A stretch of 46,085 bases of DNA from an uncultured Pelagibacteraceae bacterium (GTDB lineage: Bacteria; Pseudomonadota; Alphaproteobacteria; Pelagibacterales; Pelagibacteraceae): positions 1-46,085 of the forward strand of contig CACBHL010000009.1 of NCBI GenBank assembly GCA_902539035.1, written 5' to 3'. The notes under the pieces are model-generated. The model had not been told where the DNA came from and did no database searches. It was given only the letters and a program-made list of their open reading frames with translations. The stretch's first letter is position 1; each line of letters opens with the position of its first letter. A program made the position numbers and the translations under genes. Shown piece after piece: positions 8,663 through 17,632 of the stretch.

Positions 8663-9232
8663 ATGAATAATTTTATTGAACAAAATGTTTCATTAGAAAA
8701 ATGTCCTGCATTAGTCTTAAATGCTGATTACAGACCGTTAAGTTATTATCCTTTATCATTATGGTCATGGCAAGACACAGTTAAATCAGTGTTTTTAGAT
8801 AGAGTGATTATAGTTAGTAACTATGAAAGAATTATTCGAAGTCCTTCTTTTAATATGCAATTACCAAGTGTTATTGCTCTTAAAGATTATATTGTTCCTC
8901 AGTCAAAACCTAGTTTTACAAGGTTTAATGTTTTTTTAAGAGATAAATTTTCTTGCCAATATTGTGGTAGTGATGAGGAACTTACTTTTGATCATTTACT
9001 TCCAAGGTCAAAAGGTGGCGAGACTAACTGGGATAATGTAGTTACTGCGTGTTCTGCATGTAATGTAAGAAAGGGTGGAAAATTATTAAAAAATTCAGGA
9101 ATGAAATTGCATCAGTATCCTTATAGACCCTCAACAGAAGATTTACATAAAAATGGAAAAAATTTTCCCCCAAACTTTCTTCATAAAAGTTGGATGGACT
9201 ATCTATATTGGGACGTTGAACTAGAAGCTTAA
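8663..9232 (+). CDS. HNH endonuclease family protein
   Basis: CQYCGS...LTFDHLLPRSKGGETNWDNVVTACSACNVRKGGK. Confidence 0.9.
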   Translation: MNNFIEQNVSLEKCPALVLNADYRPLSYYPLSLWSWQDTVKSVFLDRVIIVSNYERIIRSPSFNMQLPSVIALKDYIVPQSKPSFTRFNVFLRDKFSCQYCGSDEELTFDHLLPRSKGGETNWDNVVTACSACNVRKGGKLLKNSGMKLHQYPYRPSTEDLHKNGKNFPPNFLHKSWMDYLYWDVELEA

Positions 9233-9768
9233 ATTTTTTCAGATATATTTATTGCAATTTTAGATCCAGTTTTTATTAATTTATCTAAAATTAAGTAAGG
9301 TCCTTTTTTGGTTGCGCCTTTTTCATAAGCTATATCTTTATGATTTAGCTCATCTTCTCTGAATTTGATAATTTTTTTCTTTAACGTTTTTTCACTATTG
9401 TCAAGTTGGTTAATCTGATTTAAATAATGTTCATCAATAACTTCTTCAACAGAAGCAGTACAAAGCATTGCAGCTTTTTTACCCAATAAAGTAGATCCAA
9501 AACCTAAACTTACACCTAACAAATCCCAAAGAGGTAAAAATTTCGTAGGAGCTATATTTCTCTTTTTTATTTCCTTTTCAAAAAAATCACGATGTTCTTT
9601 TTCATGAATTTTCATTTCTTCAATAGTTTCTTTTAATTTATCATTTTTTACAAATGTATTTAAAGCAAGTAATTGACCTTCATAAATTTTTACAGCACCT
9701 CTTTCACCAGCGTGATCCACTCTTATAAATTCCTCAATTTTTTTTTTATCTATTCTTTTCATATCCAA
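9229..9768 (-). CDS. coq7: Demethoxyubiquinone hydroxylase (COQ7)
   Basis: Di-iron carboxylate motifs RVDHAGERGAVKIYEGQ, EKEHRDFF, EEVIDEHYLNQ, REDELNHKD. Start could also be the ATG at 9762. Confidence 0.92.
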   Translation of the reverse strand: MDMKRIDKKKIEEFIRVDHAGERGAVKIYEGQLLALNTFVKNDKLKETIEEMKIHEKEHRDFFEKEIKKRNIAPTKFLPLWDLLGVSLGFGSTLLGKKAAMLCTASVEEVIDEHYLNQINQLDNSEKTLKKKIIKFREDELNHKDIAYEKGATKKGPYLILDKLIKTGSKIAINISEKI

Positions 9769-10231
9769 AGTAAATTTTTGTTAAACCAATAGTTAGTAAT
9801 AAAGATATTATAATATTATAGTTTGTAAGTGATAATCCAAAAACTTTGAATGTTACATCTTTGCAACTTATGCTTTTTTGTTGTAATTGCTTTAATATCT
9901 CATCTTTATCAACAATATTCGCTCCCTTTTCAAGATCGCAAAGTAAAGACTCTTCTATAAAACCTTGTTCAATTCCTAAGTGATATAAAGACAATATTGT
10001 TGCTATTAAAAAAATTATAGCCAATGAGAGAATTAGATACTTTTCTAGTTTATTATATTTATAATTTATTAATACAATTAAGATTGCTAAAAAATATGGG
10101 ATCCTTTCATATACACAAAGATTACAAGGTTGGTGACCAAGAATGTATTCTATGAAATATGCAGATATTAATGCAATAAAGCTTATTAAAAATATACCTG
10201 TAAATAAGTTTTTTTTGCTGAGGTTAAACAT
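9746..10231 (-). CDS. dsbB: Disulfide bond formation protein B family
   Basis: Four TM segments; GHQPCNLCVYERIPY (CXXC) and a second periplasmic Cys pair. Confidence 0.88.
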   Translation of the reverse strand: MFNLSKKNLFTGIFLISFIALISAYFIEYILGHQPCNLCVYERIPYFLAILIVLINYKYNKLEKYLILSLAIIFLIATILSLYHLGIEQGFIEESLLCDLEKGANIVDKDEILKQLQQKSISCKDVTFKVFGLSLTNYNIIISLLLTIGLTKIYFGYEKNR

Positions 10232-10829
10232 TAAATTTATAAAATAAAAATATTATTAAAAATATAATAACAAGTAATATCCCCAAAATGGTAAACCATT
10301 TTGATCCATATCTGTTCATAAAATCAGTAAATAAATGTCCAAATTTAAACGACAAGTAAGAAATAATAAAAAACCTAAGACTTCTAGAGATAAGGCTTAT
10401 AAGGATAAATATGAACAGATTAAAACCAATTAATCCACTAGCAATTGTGAAAGCTTTATAAGGCAAAGGAGTAAAACCTGCTAAAAAAAGTATACTTAGC
10501 CACGCTAGAAACCCTTGTCCAATAGATAGATTATATTTTAACTTTTCAACTTTATTTTCATATCCATAAAATTCGATCACACTGAAAGATAGATCATAAA
10601 AAAAGGATCCCAGGAAGTATCCAAAAATACCTCCTAAAACTGAAAAAATGGATGCTATCAAAAATATTTTGATGTAATTTTTTTTCTTTGCAATGACCAT
10701 AGGCACAATCATAACGTCTGGTGGTATGGGAAAAAAAGAACTTTCAATAAACGAAACTAAACCCAAATAAAAGTTTGAGCTCTTATGTGATGCTAAATCT
10801 AAACATTTCCTGTAAAGAGTTTGAAACAT
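10224..10829 (-). CDS. YqaA/DedA family (SNARE-associated/VTT domain) membrane protein
   Basis: ESSFFPIPPDVMIVPMV; GGIFGYFLGSFFYD; FTPLPYKAFTIASGLIGFN. Confidence 0.85.
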   Translation of the reverse strand: MFQTLYRKCLDLASHKSSNFYLGLVSFIESSFFPIPPDVMIVPMVIAKKKNYIKIFLIASIFSVLGGIFGYFLGSFFYDLSFSVIEFYGYENKVEKLKYNLSIGQGFLAWLSILFLAGFTPLPYKAFTIASGLIGFNLFIFILISLISRSLRFFIISYLSFKFGHLFTDFMNRYGSKWFTILGILLVIIFLIIFLFYKFNV

Positions 10830-10891
10830 TTTTTGGTTTTAATATAATTTTAGTTCTTATACTATTTAAATATAATTTAATTCAAATTAGC

Positions 10892-10976
10892 GGGCGAATG
10901 GCGGAACTGGTAGACGCGCACGACTCAAAATCGTGTTTCGCAAGAAGTGAGAGTTCGATTCTCTCTTCGCCCACCA
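10892..10976 (+). tRNA. tRNA-Leu (CAA)
   Basis: Acceptor GGGCGAA/TTCGCCC, long variable arm, anticodon stem CACGA-CTCAAAA-TCGTG, T arm GAGAG-TTCGATT-CTCTC, encoded CCA. Confidence 0.97.
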
Positions 10977-10982
10977 AAAGAT

Positions 10983-12680
10983 ATGGAAATAAATAAACAG
11001 AATAATCTCTTAGAACTTTTTTATAAGCAATATTTAAAAGAGAAGCCTGATCAAATATTTTTGAAATCATTAAAAAATTCAGAAAATGAATTTACTTGGA
11101 AAGAAACATATCTAAATATTCTAAAATTATCTGGAGAATTAAGTTCATTTATAGAGAAGAACGATCGTTGTTTGTTAATTTCAGAAAATAGACCAGAATG
11201 GATGATTACTGATTTAGCAATAATGCTTGCAAAAGGTGTAACTGTACCGGCATACACAACTTATGTTGAAAGAGATTTCGAATATTTAATTGATGATTGT
11301 AATCCAGCTGTTGTAATCGTTTCAGATGATATTCAATATAATAAAATTAAAAATATAGTTAAATCTAAACCTTTCATAAAAAAAATATTATCTTTTGATG
11401 AGATCAAAGATTCCTTAGATGTTATTTGTATTAAAAATATTTTTAAAAAAGAAAAATACCAAGAAAAAAATTTTTTAAACTTAGATATTTCCAGAAAAGA
11501 TTTGGCCTGTATAATTTATACTTCAGGTACACAAGGAAATCCCAAAGGTGTTATGTTAAGTCATGGAGGAATATTAAGTAATTGTGAAGGCGCTTTATTT
11601 TTACTTAAAGATTTTATTTCAAAAAAAGTTAATTTTCTAACTTGGTTACCTTTATCACACTCATATGAGCATACAGTTCAATTTGTTCAGATAGCACTAG
11701 GTGCTAAGGTTTTTTATGCTGAAAGTATAGATAAGCTAATAAAAAATATGGGTGAGTGTAACCCTGATATTATGACTGCTGTTCCAAGATTTTATCAAAA
11801 TTTGTATCAAAAAATAAATACGACTTTTAACAAAACAAAAGGTATAAAAAAATATCTTATTAATAAAATGCTTTTTCTTGGTGAAAAGATTTTATTTAAA
11901 AAAAAACTATCCAATTTGGAAAAAGTACAAAATATTATTTGTGAAAAAACAGTTAGAAAAAAAATAAAAGCCCAATTTGGTGGCTCTCTAAAGTTATTTA
12001 TTTCTGGCGGTGGAGCATTAGACAAGGAAGTGGGAGTATTTTTAAATGCGATAGGATTACCCACACTACAAGGATATGGTTTAACGGAGACCTCTCCAGT
12101 CGTCAGCTGCAATCCTAAAGATGACATAAGAATTGATACTGTTGGACCCGCTTTTGCTGCAAATGAAGTAAAAATAGCTGGTGACGGTGAGATTTTGGTT
12201 AAGGGTGAAAATGTGATGATAGGTTATTGGAACAATGATAATGAAACTAAAAAAGTTTTAAAAGATGGATGGTTATATACTGGGGATATCGGTCATTTTG
12301 AAAATAAATATTTAAAAATAACTGATAGAAAAAAAGATATTTTAATTACCCCTGGAGGTGACAACATTTCACCAATAAAAATTGAAAATGATTTATTAAA
12401 AATAAATTTTGTTGAGCAAACTTTAGTGTACGGGGACAATAAACCATATTTGGTTGCCTTGTTAGTTTTAAATAAAGAAAATTCTAATGTATCTAATGAA
12501 ATTGTTTTAAAAGAATTAGAAATAGTAAATAAAAACTTATCAAAAATAGAAAAAATAAAAAAATTTATTGTTATTAAAGATCAATTTACAATTGAAAATG
12601 GATTGATAACTCCAACATTAAAATTAAAAAGATATAAAATTATTCAAAAATATAAAAATCAATTAGAAAACCTGTATTAA
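10983..12680 (+). CDS. AMP-dependent long-chain acyl-CoA synthetase/ligase
   Basis: IIYTSGTQGNPKGVMLSHGG, YGLTETSPVVS, GWLYTGDIGHF, ITDRKKDILITPGGDNISP. Start moved from 10947 (inside the tRNA) to the in-frame ATG at 10983. Confidence 0.92.
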   Translation: MEINKQNNLLELFYKQYLKEKPDQIFLKSLKNSENEFTWKETYLNILKLSGELSSFIEKNDRCLLISENRPEWMITDLAIMLAKGVTVPAYTTYVERDFEYLIDDCNPAVVIVSDDIQYNKIKNIVKSKPFIKKILSFDEIKDSLDVICIKNIFKKEKYQEKNFLNLDISRKDLACIIYTSGTQGNPKGVMLSHGGILSNCEGALFLLKDFISKKVNFLTWLPLSHSYEHTVQFVQIALGAKVFYAESIDKLIKNMGECNPDIMTAVPRFYQNLYQKINTTFNKTKGIKKYLINKMLFLGEKILFKKKLSNLEKVQNIICEKTVRKKIKAQFGGSLKLFISGGGALDKEVGVFLNAIGLPTLQGYGLTETSPVVSCNPKDDIRIDTVGPAFAANEVKIAGDGEILVKGENVMIGYWNNDNETKKVLKDGWLYTGDIGHFENKYLKITDRKKDILITPGGDNISPIKIENDLLKINFVEQTLVYGDNKPYLVALLVLNKENSNVSNEIVLKELEIVNKNLSKIEKIKKFIVIKDQFTIENGLITPTLKLKRYKIIQKYKNQLENLY

Positions 12681-12797
12681 ATTATTTTATAAAAGGGTTT
12701 ATTAATCGCATAAACATTAACTTAATTAAAAGATTTTAAATTAAAAAAAATAATAAATAAAAAAATAATTTTTAAATTTAATGTTTAAATTAAAGGT

Positions 12798-12826
12798 TTG
12801 ACATAACTTACATAAAAAAATAAAAA
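12798..12826 (+). promoter_or_regulatory. Putative promoter TTGACA-17bp-TAAAAA for the 30-aa basic protein
   Basis: Perfect -35 TTGACA 12798-12803; -10-like TAAAAA 12821-12826. Confidence 0.5.
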
Positions 12827-12835
12827 TAAAGCAAT

Positions 12836-12856
12836 AACGAATCATTTTGATTCGTT
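12836..12856. repeat. Perfect inverted repeat AACGAATCA-TTT-TGATTCGTT in 5' UTR
   Basis: 9-bp arms 12836-12844 / 12848-12856; contains two GANTC sites. Confidence 0.8.
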
Positions 12857-12877
12857 TAACTAAAAAGGGAGCTAAAG

Positions 12878-12970
12878 ATGCCTAAGAAAAGAAAAAAAGC
12901 AGCAAAGAAAACTAAGAAAAAAGCTAAGAAAAAAGCTAAGAAAAAAGCAAAAAAAAGAAGAAGAAAATAG
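12878..12970 (+). CDS. 30-aa Lys/Arg/Ala-rich basic protein (absent from supplied ORF track)
   Basis: MPKKRKKAAKKTKKKAKKKAKKKAKKRRRK*; SD-like AAGGGAG upstream; flanked by promoter, 5' hairpin and rho-independent terminator. Confidence 0.8.
   Translation: MPKKRKKAAKKTKKKAKKKAKKKAKKRRRK
12911..12958 (+). repeat. Tandem 12-nt coding repeats, (T/A)KKK units
   Basis: actaagaaaaaa gctaagaaaaaa gctaagaaaaaa gcaaaaaaaaga. Confidence 0.8.
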
Positions 12971-12990
12971 TAACTTAGTATTCTTTACAA

Positions 12991-13033
12991 AAAACGCTTC
13001 TCATTACATTTTAAATGAGAGGCGTTTTTTTTT
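12991..13033. terminator. Bidirectional rho-independent terminator
   Basis: AAAACGCTTCTCATT-acatttta-AATGAGAGGCGTTTT: 15-bp stem with one G-T wobble, T tract on + and A/T tract on - side. Confidence 0.9.
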
Positions 13034-13940
13034 ATTCCTCAATAGGTTCGTCGGTATCTGAAATTGGTTCCTCTACTGTTAAATCATTGTTAGCTGTTTT
13101 AGAAGCTATGGGTGTAGGTTGTGCTTGGCTGCCCATATTTCTTTTTAGTGCCTTATCCAATTTTTTTTGAGTGTCCTCTAACGATAAATTTAAAATGATT
13201 TGAAATTCGGATAAAATCCTTTCGTAAGCCTTTTCAAATAGCTGTCTTTCACTATAGGACTGATCTACCATTAAATCGTCGCCTTTATTTAAATCTCTGA
13301 CTACCTCTGCTAATTCATAAATTTTTCCTGAAGAAATTTTTGCCTCATATTCTTGAGCGCGTCTACTCCACATTGATCTTTTAATTTTTGGTTTGCTTTT
13401 AAGAATTGAAATACATTTGTTAACCTGATTAATAGTTGCTAGAGGTCTTAAATGAGTTTGTTTATTCACAGGCACCATCCCATTTGCTTTATCTTTTTCA
13501 AATTTTATCACATAGGTTTCAACATCAATTCCACCTATGTTTATTTTTTTAAACTCTGTAATTTGTCCAACACCATGTTTAGGATAAACAACATAATCTT
13601 TAACTTTATACTCTCTTTTTTCAGTTTCTTGCTTTTTAACTTTCTTTATTTCTGGTTTTACTTCGTTAGTTTTTGAAATTCTAAGATTTTCAACTTTTTG
13701 TTCAGTTGGTGTTGTTACTATTTTTTTATTTGTTTTTATTTTTTTAGATTTAAGAGGTACTTTATTCTTAACTTTTTTAACTTTTTTAACTTTTTTATTA
13801 ATTAATTTTTTTATTTCTTTAGCTTTTTTTCTAACAATTTTTTTTTTAATAACATTTTTAGTAACTTTTTTTTTCACTTTTTTTTCTATTTTTCTATTAA
13901 AGATTTTCTTTAAAATATTTTTCGTACTTATTTTGCTCAT
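13032..13940 (-). CDS. carD: CarD-family transcriptional regulator with long Lys-rich N-terminal tail
   Basis: [28 protein letters not shown]..., [28 protein letters not shown]; about 110-residue Lys-rich extension before the domain; 44-nt overlap with fdxA 3' end. Confidence 0.88.
   Translation of the reverse strand: MSKISTKNILKKIFNRKIEKKVKKKVTKNVIKKKIVRKKAKEIKKLINKKVKKVKKVKNKVPLKSKKIKTNKKIVTTPTEQKVENLRISKTNEVKPEIKKVKKQETEKREYKVKDYVVYPKHGVGQITEFKKINIGGIDVETYVIKFEKDKANGMVPVNKQTHLRPLATINQVNKCISILKSKPKIKRSMWSRRAQEYEAKISSGKIYELAEVVRDLNKGDDLMVDQSYSERQLFEKAYERILSEFQIILNLSLEDTQKKLDKALKRNMGSQAQPTPIASKTANNDLTVEEPISDTDEPIEE
13770..13796. repeat. Three perfect tandem copies of a 9-nt unit AACTTTTTT in the CarD tail
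   Basis: 13770-13778, 13779-13787, 13788-13796; encodes a KKV-type repeat on the minus strand. Confidence 0.85.
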
Positions 13941-14223
13941 CTTTAAATTTTTTGTGATCCGATGGAGGATCTTTTTTTTCAGTTATATTTGGCCAGATTT
14001 CGGAATATTTTTTATTAACTTCTAACCATATTTCACTTCCAGGTTCCGTATCAGCTTTAATGGCATCAACAGGACATTCTGGCTCGCAAACGCCACAATC
14101 TATACACTCATCCGGTTTAATTACAAGCATATTTTTTCCTTCATAAAAGCAATCAACTGGACATACATCAACACAGTCAGTTAATTTACATTTGATACAT
14201 TTGTCATTAACAATATAAGTCAT
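13897..14223 (-). CDS. fdxA: Ferredoxin FdxA (7Fe/8Fe type)
   Basis: [21 protein letters not shown] and [16 protein letters not shown] cluster motifs. Confidence 0.95.
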   Translation of the reverse strand: MTYIVNDKCIKCKLTDCVDVCPVDCFYEGKNMLVIKPDECIDCGVCEPECPVDAIKADTEPGSEIWLEVNKKYSEIWPNITEKKDPPSDHKKFKDEQNKYEKYFKENL

Positions 14224-14636
14224 TACAATTTTTCATTTTTCATTTTGTTTTTAATATCTCCCATAACTTTGCTATCTATATAAAGTAATCCAGCAAGTCT
14301 TCTCATTAAATTAGTCTCATATAAATCAGCGTCTTTATTTGAATAAATTATAGCCCAAAGTGCTTCTATTATTTTTATTTTATCTGTTTTAGATAAATTT
14401 TTAACTTCTCTAGTAAATTCTAGTATTTGATTTGAATTTTCCTCAATAATTTTTGCTTCTTTGATTGTGTAGGAAAGTTTCTCTTTTTTAACTCCCAATT
14501 CTAGAAGTGTCTTCTTAATTATTTCTTCTTCGTTTTCAGTATAGTCTTCATCGATTTTAGCTGTATGAATTAGTAAAGCCCCCACTTTAATTAGAAAGCT
14601 ATCGTCTACTTTTTTATCTTTCTCATTAAAAAACAT
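14223..14636 (-). CDS. TerB-like domain protein
   Basis: Helical acidic protein; [23 protein letters not shown] and [27 protein letters not shown] resemble TerB/DjlA N-terminal domain; TAATG overlap with fdxA start. Confidence 0.75.
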   Translation of the reverse strand: MFFNEKDKKVDDSFLIKVGALLIHTAKIDEDYTENEEEIIKKTLLELGVKKEKLSYTIKEAKIIEENSNQILEFTREVKNLSKTDKIKIIEALWAIIYSNKDADLYETNLMRRLAGLLYIDSKVMGDIKNKMKNEKL

Positions 14637-14641
14637 TATGA

Positions 14642-17122
14642 TTATCTAAGATTTAAATTTTTCAAAACTTTAAAAGGATTTTCTTTTGCAACTTTTTTAA
14701 TTGAAGTTTTTTTTAACTTTTTAATTGGACTGTATTTAAAAAATGTTTCATTTTCTTTTTCAAATACTTTGTAATCCATTTTTATTAAGAGTTTTTTAAA
14801 GTTTTCTTTACTGCATCCTAAAAGATTTAACATTTCAGGCACCACCTTAATATCACTTTTTTCTTTTGAATTTGAATTAATAATTAACATGAACAACCTT
14901 TCTAGAATATCTATTCTAACAAAAAATGCGTCAAATTTCTCAAAACCACATAAAAGCATGAAGTTTTTATTTTTTAAGTCTTTTCTGTCTATAAAATTAA
15001 GACCGAATGTGGGAGGTTTTAAATTATGAAACTTTTGGTGAAAATTTTTCCACAAAAGAGTTCTCAAAGAAACAGCTTCAGGTTTAATTAGCTGATGAAG
15101 AAATACATGGTACCTTCCAAATTTTACACCTAATTCTCTAAGAATTTTTCTCTCATTCTGTCCTAAATTTTTTAAGTATTCAGATACCTGATCTCTTTTT
15201 AAAACTCCATTATTTTCATAAAGTTGATATGCTAAAGCTTTTATCGATGGATTTTTTTCTTTAATATTTTTTAAGTCAATAAGACTTTTTAGAACTTCAT
15301 TGATTTTCGTTTGAATCCATCTGGAAATATAATCACTTAATTTTTGTTTAGGATCTTGTTCAATTATGTCATCTATTATTAAATTAAAATAAGGATTTAA
15401 ATAATCTGTACCAACAGAAAGTTTAGCAATTGGAAAATTATGCCAATAAATTTTAAAATCATCGTTCAATTCAATTAAACCTGTTTCTATTATCGAATTT
15501 ATTCTTTTTTCGAGCTCTGGACCAATAGATTGTCTAGCAGCTTTCTTTAATGATTTAATATCGGTTTCTAAAGCACCTTTTTTTAAATCCAATTCTAATT
15601 TTAAACCATTAATTTTTCCAATAAACTGTTCATCAATCATTACATCATTATTTTCTAATATTTCTGTTTTAAATTCCATATCTTGTTTTAAGCCTCGAGC
15701 AAGAACGCTTGCTCTTTTATCAATAAATGTTTTGGTAAGTTCTTCATGAAGCCTATCAGAAAGTTTGTCTTCTAAATATTTAGTTTTCTCTATCCAGTAA
15801 TTTTGATTTTCAACCCAATTATTTTTATTTGAAACATAAGACCAAGTCCTGACATTTGCAATTCTATTCGACAAAGAGTCAACATTTCCATCTAATTTAT
15901 CAAGTTTCATCAGCTGTAATCTCATATAATCGTTAGAAATCACTCCCTTATTACTATTTAAAAATTTAAAAACACTACCAATGACTTCATAATGGTTACC
16001 ATAAGTTTTTTTTACAAAATCAGGGATTTGACAACATTCCCATAACAGAGTTAGAGTTTTAGTATTAAATTCTAAATTTACATAGCTATCATCTTTTAAA
16101 AAATATTTAAGTGCTTTTTCATCCTCACATTCATGTATTTTTCTTAACCAATCCATATGAGGTTTTTCATCTAAACTTTTTATTAAACTTAAAGAATTAT
16201 TAAAATTTAAATTTGAGTTTCTCCAAAATAAAGTTCTTATCTCTTCAAACTTATGATTTTCTAAAAGCTCTACATCTTCAGATGCTATCTCTTTACATTC
16301 TCCAGTAATACCAAAACTACCATCATTTAAATATCTTCCAGCTCTTCCAGCAATTTGCCCTATTTCAGAAAGATTAAGTCTTCTTAATTTTTTTCCATCA
16401 AATTTTTTAAGGTTGGAAAAGTAAACATGTTCTAAATCCATGTTAATACCCATTCCAATTGCATCAGTTGCAACTAGGAAATCAACATCTCCAGATTGAT
16501 ATAGTTGTACTTGTGCATTTCTTGTTTTAGGGCTAAGCGATCCCATTACAATAGCCGCACCACCCTTTTGTCTCCTTATTAGCTCAGCTATTGCATAAAC
16601 TTCTTCAGCAGAAAACGCTATAATTGCAGTTTTTCTGTTTATTCTAGAAATTTTTTTATGACCAGCATAAGTGAGTTTTGATAATCTATCTCTGTTTATA
16701 AATTCGATATCACCATCTAATTTTGTAATAATGTTTTTTATAGTGCTAGACCCCATTAGCATCGTAAGTTTTTCTCCCCTTATATTAAGGAGTCTATCTG
16801 TAAAAATATGTCCTCTTTCATGATCAGCACACATTTGTATTTCATCTACTGCAACAAATTCTAAATATTTATCAATTGGCATCGATTCTACAGTGCATAG
16901 AAAATATTTTGCATTAGATGGAATAATTTTTTCCTCTCCAGTAATAAGTGCGACTTTATCAGTACCAATCTTTTTTAATACTTTGTCGTATACCTCTCTT
17001 GCCAATAATCTTAATGGAAAACCAATCATTCCAGTTTCAAAGGAAAGCATAGTTTCTATTGCAAGATGGGTTTTACCTGTATTTGTTGGACCAAGAACAG
17101 CAGTAATTTTATTTTTTTTCAT
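14642..17122 (-). CDS. SUV3/MgpS-type DEAD/DEAH helicase
   Basis: Walker A AVLGPTNTGKTHLAIE, VDEIQMCAD, GRAGRY motif VI, FDGKKLRRLNLSEIGQIAGRAGR; long C-terminal extension. Confidence 0.88.
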   Translation of the reverse strand: MKKNKITAVLGPTNTGKTHLAIETMLSFETGMIGFPLRLLAREVYDKVLKKIGTDKVALITGEEKIIPSNAKYFLCTVESMPIDKYLEFVAVDEIQMCADHERGHIFTDRLLNIRGEKLTMLMGSSTIKNIITKLDGDIEFINRDRLSKLTYAGHKKISRINRKTAIIAFSAEEVYAIAELIRRQKGGAAIVMGSLSPKTRNAQVQLYQSGDVDFLVATDAIGMGINMDLEHVYFSNLKKFDGKKLRRLNLSEIGQIAGRAGRYLNDGSFGITGECKEIASEDVELLENHKFEEIRTLFWRNSNLNFNNSLSLIKSLDEKPHMDWLRKIHECEDEKALKYFLKDDSYVNLEFNTKTLTLLWECCQIPDFVKKTYGNHYEVIGSVFKFLNSNKGVISNDYMRLQLMKLDKLDGNVDSLSNRIANVRTWSYVSNKNNWVENQNYWIEKTKYLEDKLSDRLHEELTKTFIDKRASVLARGLKQDMEFKTEILENNDVMIDEQFIGKINGLKLELDLKKGALETDIKSLKKAARQSIGPELEKRINSIIETGLIELNDDFKIYWHNFPIAKLSVGTDYLNPYFNLIIDDIIEQDPKQKLSDYISRWIQTKINEVLKSLIDLKNIKEKNPSIKALAYQLYENNGVLKRDQVSEYLKNLGQNERKILRELGVKFGRYHVFLHQLIKPEAVSLRTLLWKNFHQKFHNLKPPTFGLNFIDRKDLKNKNFMLLCGFEKFDAFFVRIDILERLFMLIINSNSKEKSDIKVVPEMLNLLGCSKENFKKLLIKMDYKVFEKENETFFKYSPIKKLKKTSIKKVAKENPFKVLKNLNLR

Positions 17123-17227
17123 TTCTATGTTTAGTATCTTTTTTTTTTTTACTACCAGATATTGTTACCACTATAGAACAAAAATAGACTAAAACGTGAT
17201 CGAATCGGAAGGTAAGAAGTTCTCATT

Positions 17228-17626
17228 TTACTTGTTCAATATTTTCCAAATACCTGAAGCCGACGTTATAATTTTTTTTTTACATCTTAGCTCACAAAAT
17301 AAAAAAATAAGTGTTTTAGTTTTTTTTAAAATTCTTGCTACACCTACTATTTCATCCCCCTCTTTTGAAATACCTATAAATTTAATGTCTAAAGAAATAG
17401 TAACACAGGGCACTTTACCAGCCGCTCTATGTGCGGCTGTACCTGCGCCTGAGTCAATCAATGCTGATAAATATCCACCGTGAGTTATACCTATAGCGTT
17501 TAAATGATTTTTCGTTATTAAAGATTTAAATTCATATTCTGTATCAGAAATAGTTCTAAATAAAATACCGCCATTGTATTTCATAAAACCAGGTTTAATA
17601 CTTATCTGTTCAAAATTATTGCTCAT
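17228..17626 (-). CDS. PaaI-type hotdog-fold thioesterase
   Basis: NAIGITHGGYLSALIDSGAGTAAH, HGG motif typical of 4HBT/PaaI. Confidence 0.85.
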   Translation of the reverse strand: MSNNFEQISIKPGFMKYNGGILFRTISDTEYEFKSLITKNHLNAIGITHGGYLSALIDSGAGTAAHRAAGKVPCVTISLDIKFIGISKEGDEIVGVARILKKTKTLIFLFCELRCKKKIITSASGIWKILNK

Positions 17627-17632
17627 TAGAAT

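Noticed and set aside
8663-9232. HNH protein as mobile homing endonuclease or defence nuclease
   Set aside because: Sits in compact syntenic housekeeping context with no intron, intein, repeats or methyltransferase partner.
10775-10996. 73-aa ORF (+) and 62-aa ORF 10882-11070 (-) across the tRNA-Leu
   Set aside because: Both read through the tRNA gene; peptides such as RMAELVDAHDSKSCFARSESSILSSPT are the well-known spurious translation of tRNA-Leu.
11807-12127. 106-aa reverse ORF within the acyl-CoA ligase
   Set aside because: Antisense to conserved motif region of the ligase; no recognisable domain.
14223-14636. Possible tellurite-resistance system from the TerB-like protein
   Set aside because: A single TerB-like domain next to fdxA/carD with no other ter genes; does not support a resistance or phage-defence system.
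16893-17192. 99-aa and 95-aa forward ORFs (16893-17192, 17196-17483) opposite the helicase and thioesterase genes
   Set aside because: Antisense to genes with clear Walker A / HGG motifs.
17152-17226. 24-aa reverse ORF MRTSYLPIRSRFSLFLFYSGNNIW between the thioesterase and helicase genes
   Set aside because: Starts right after the thioesterase stop but lacks a family signature and ends in a poly-A leader; more likely the helicase 5' region.
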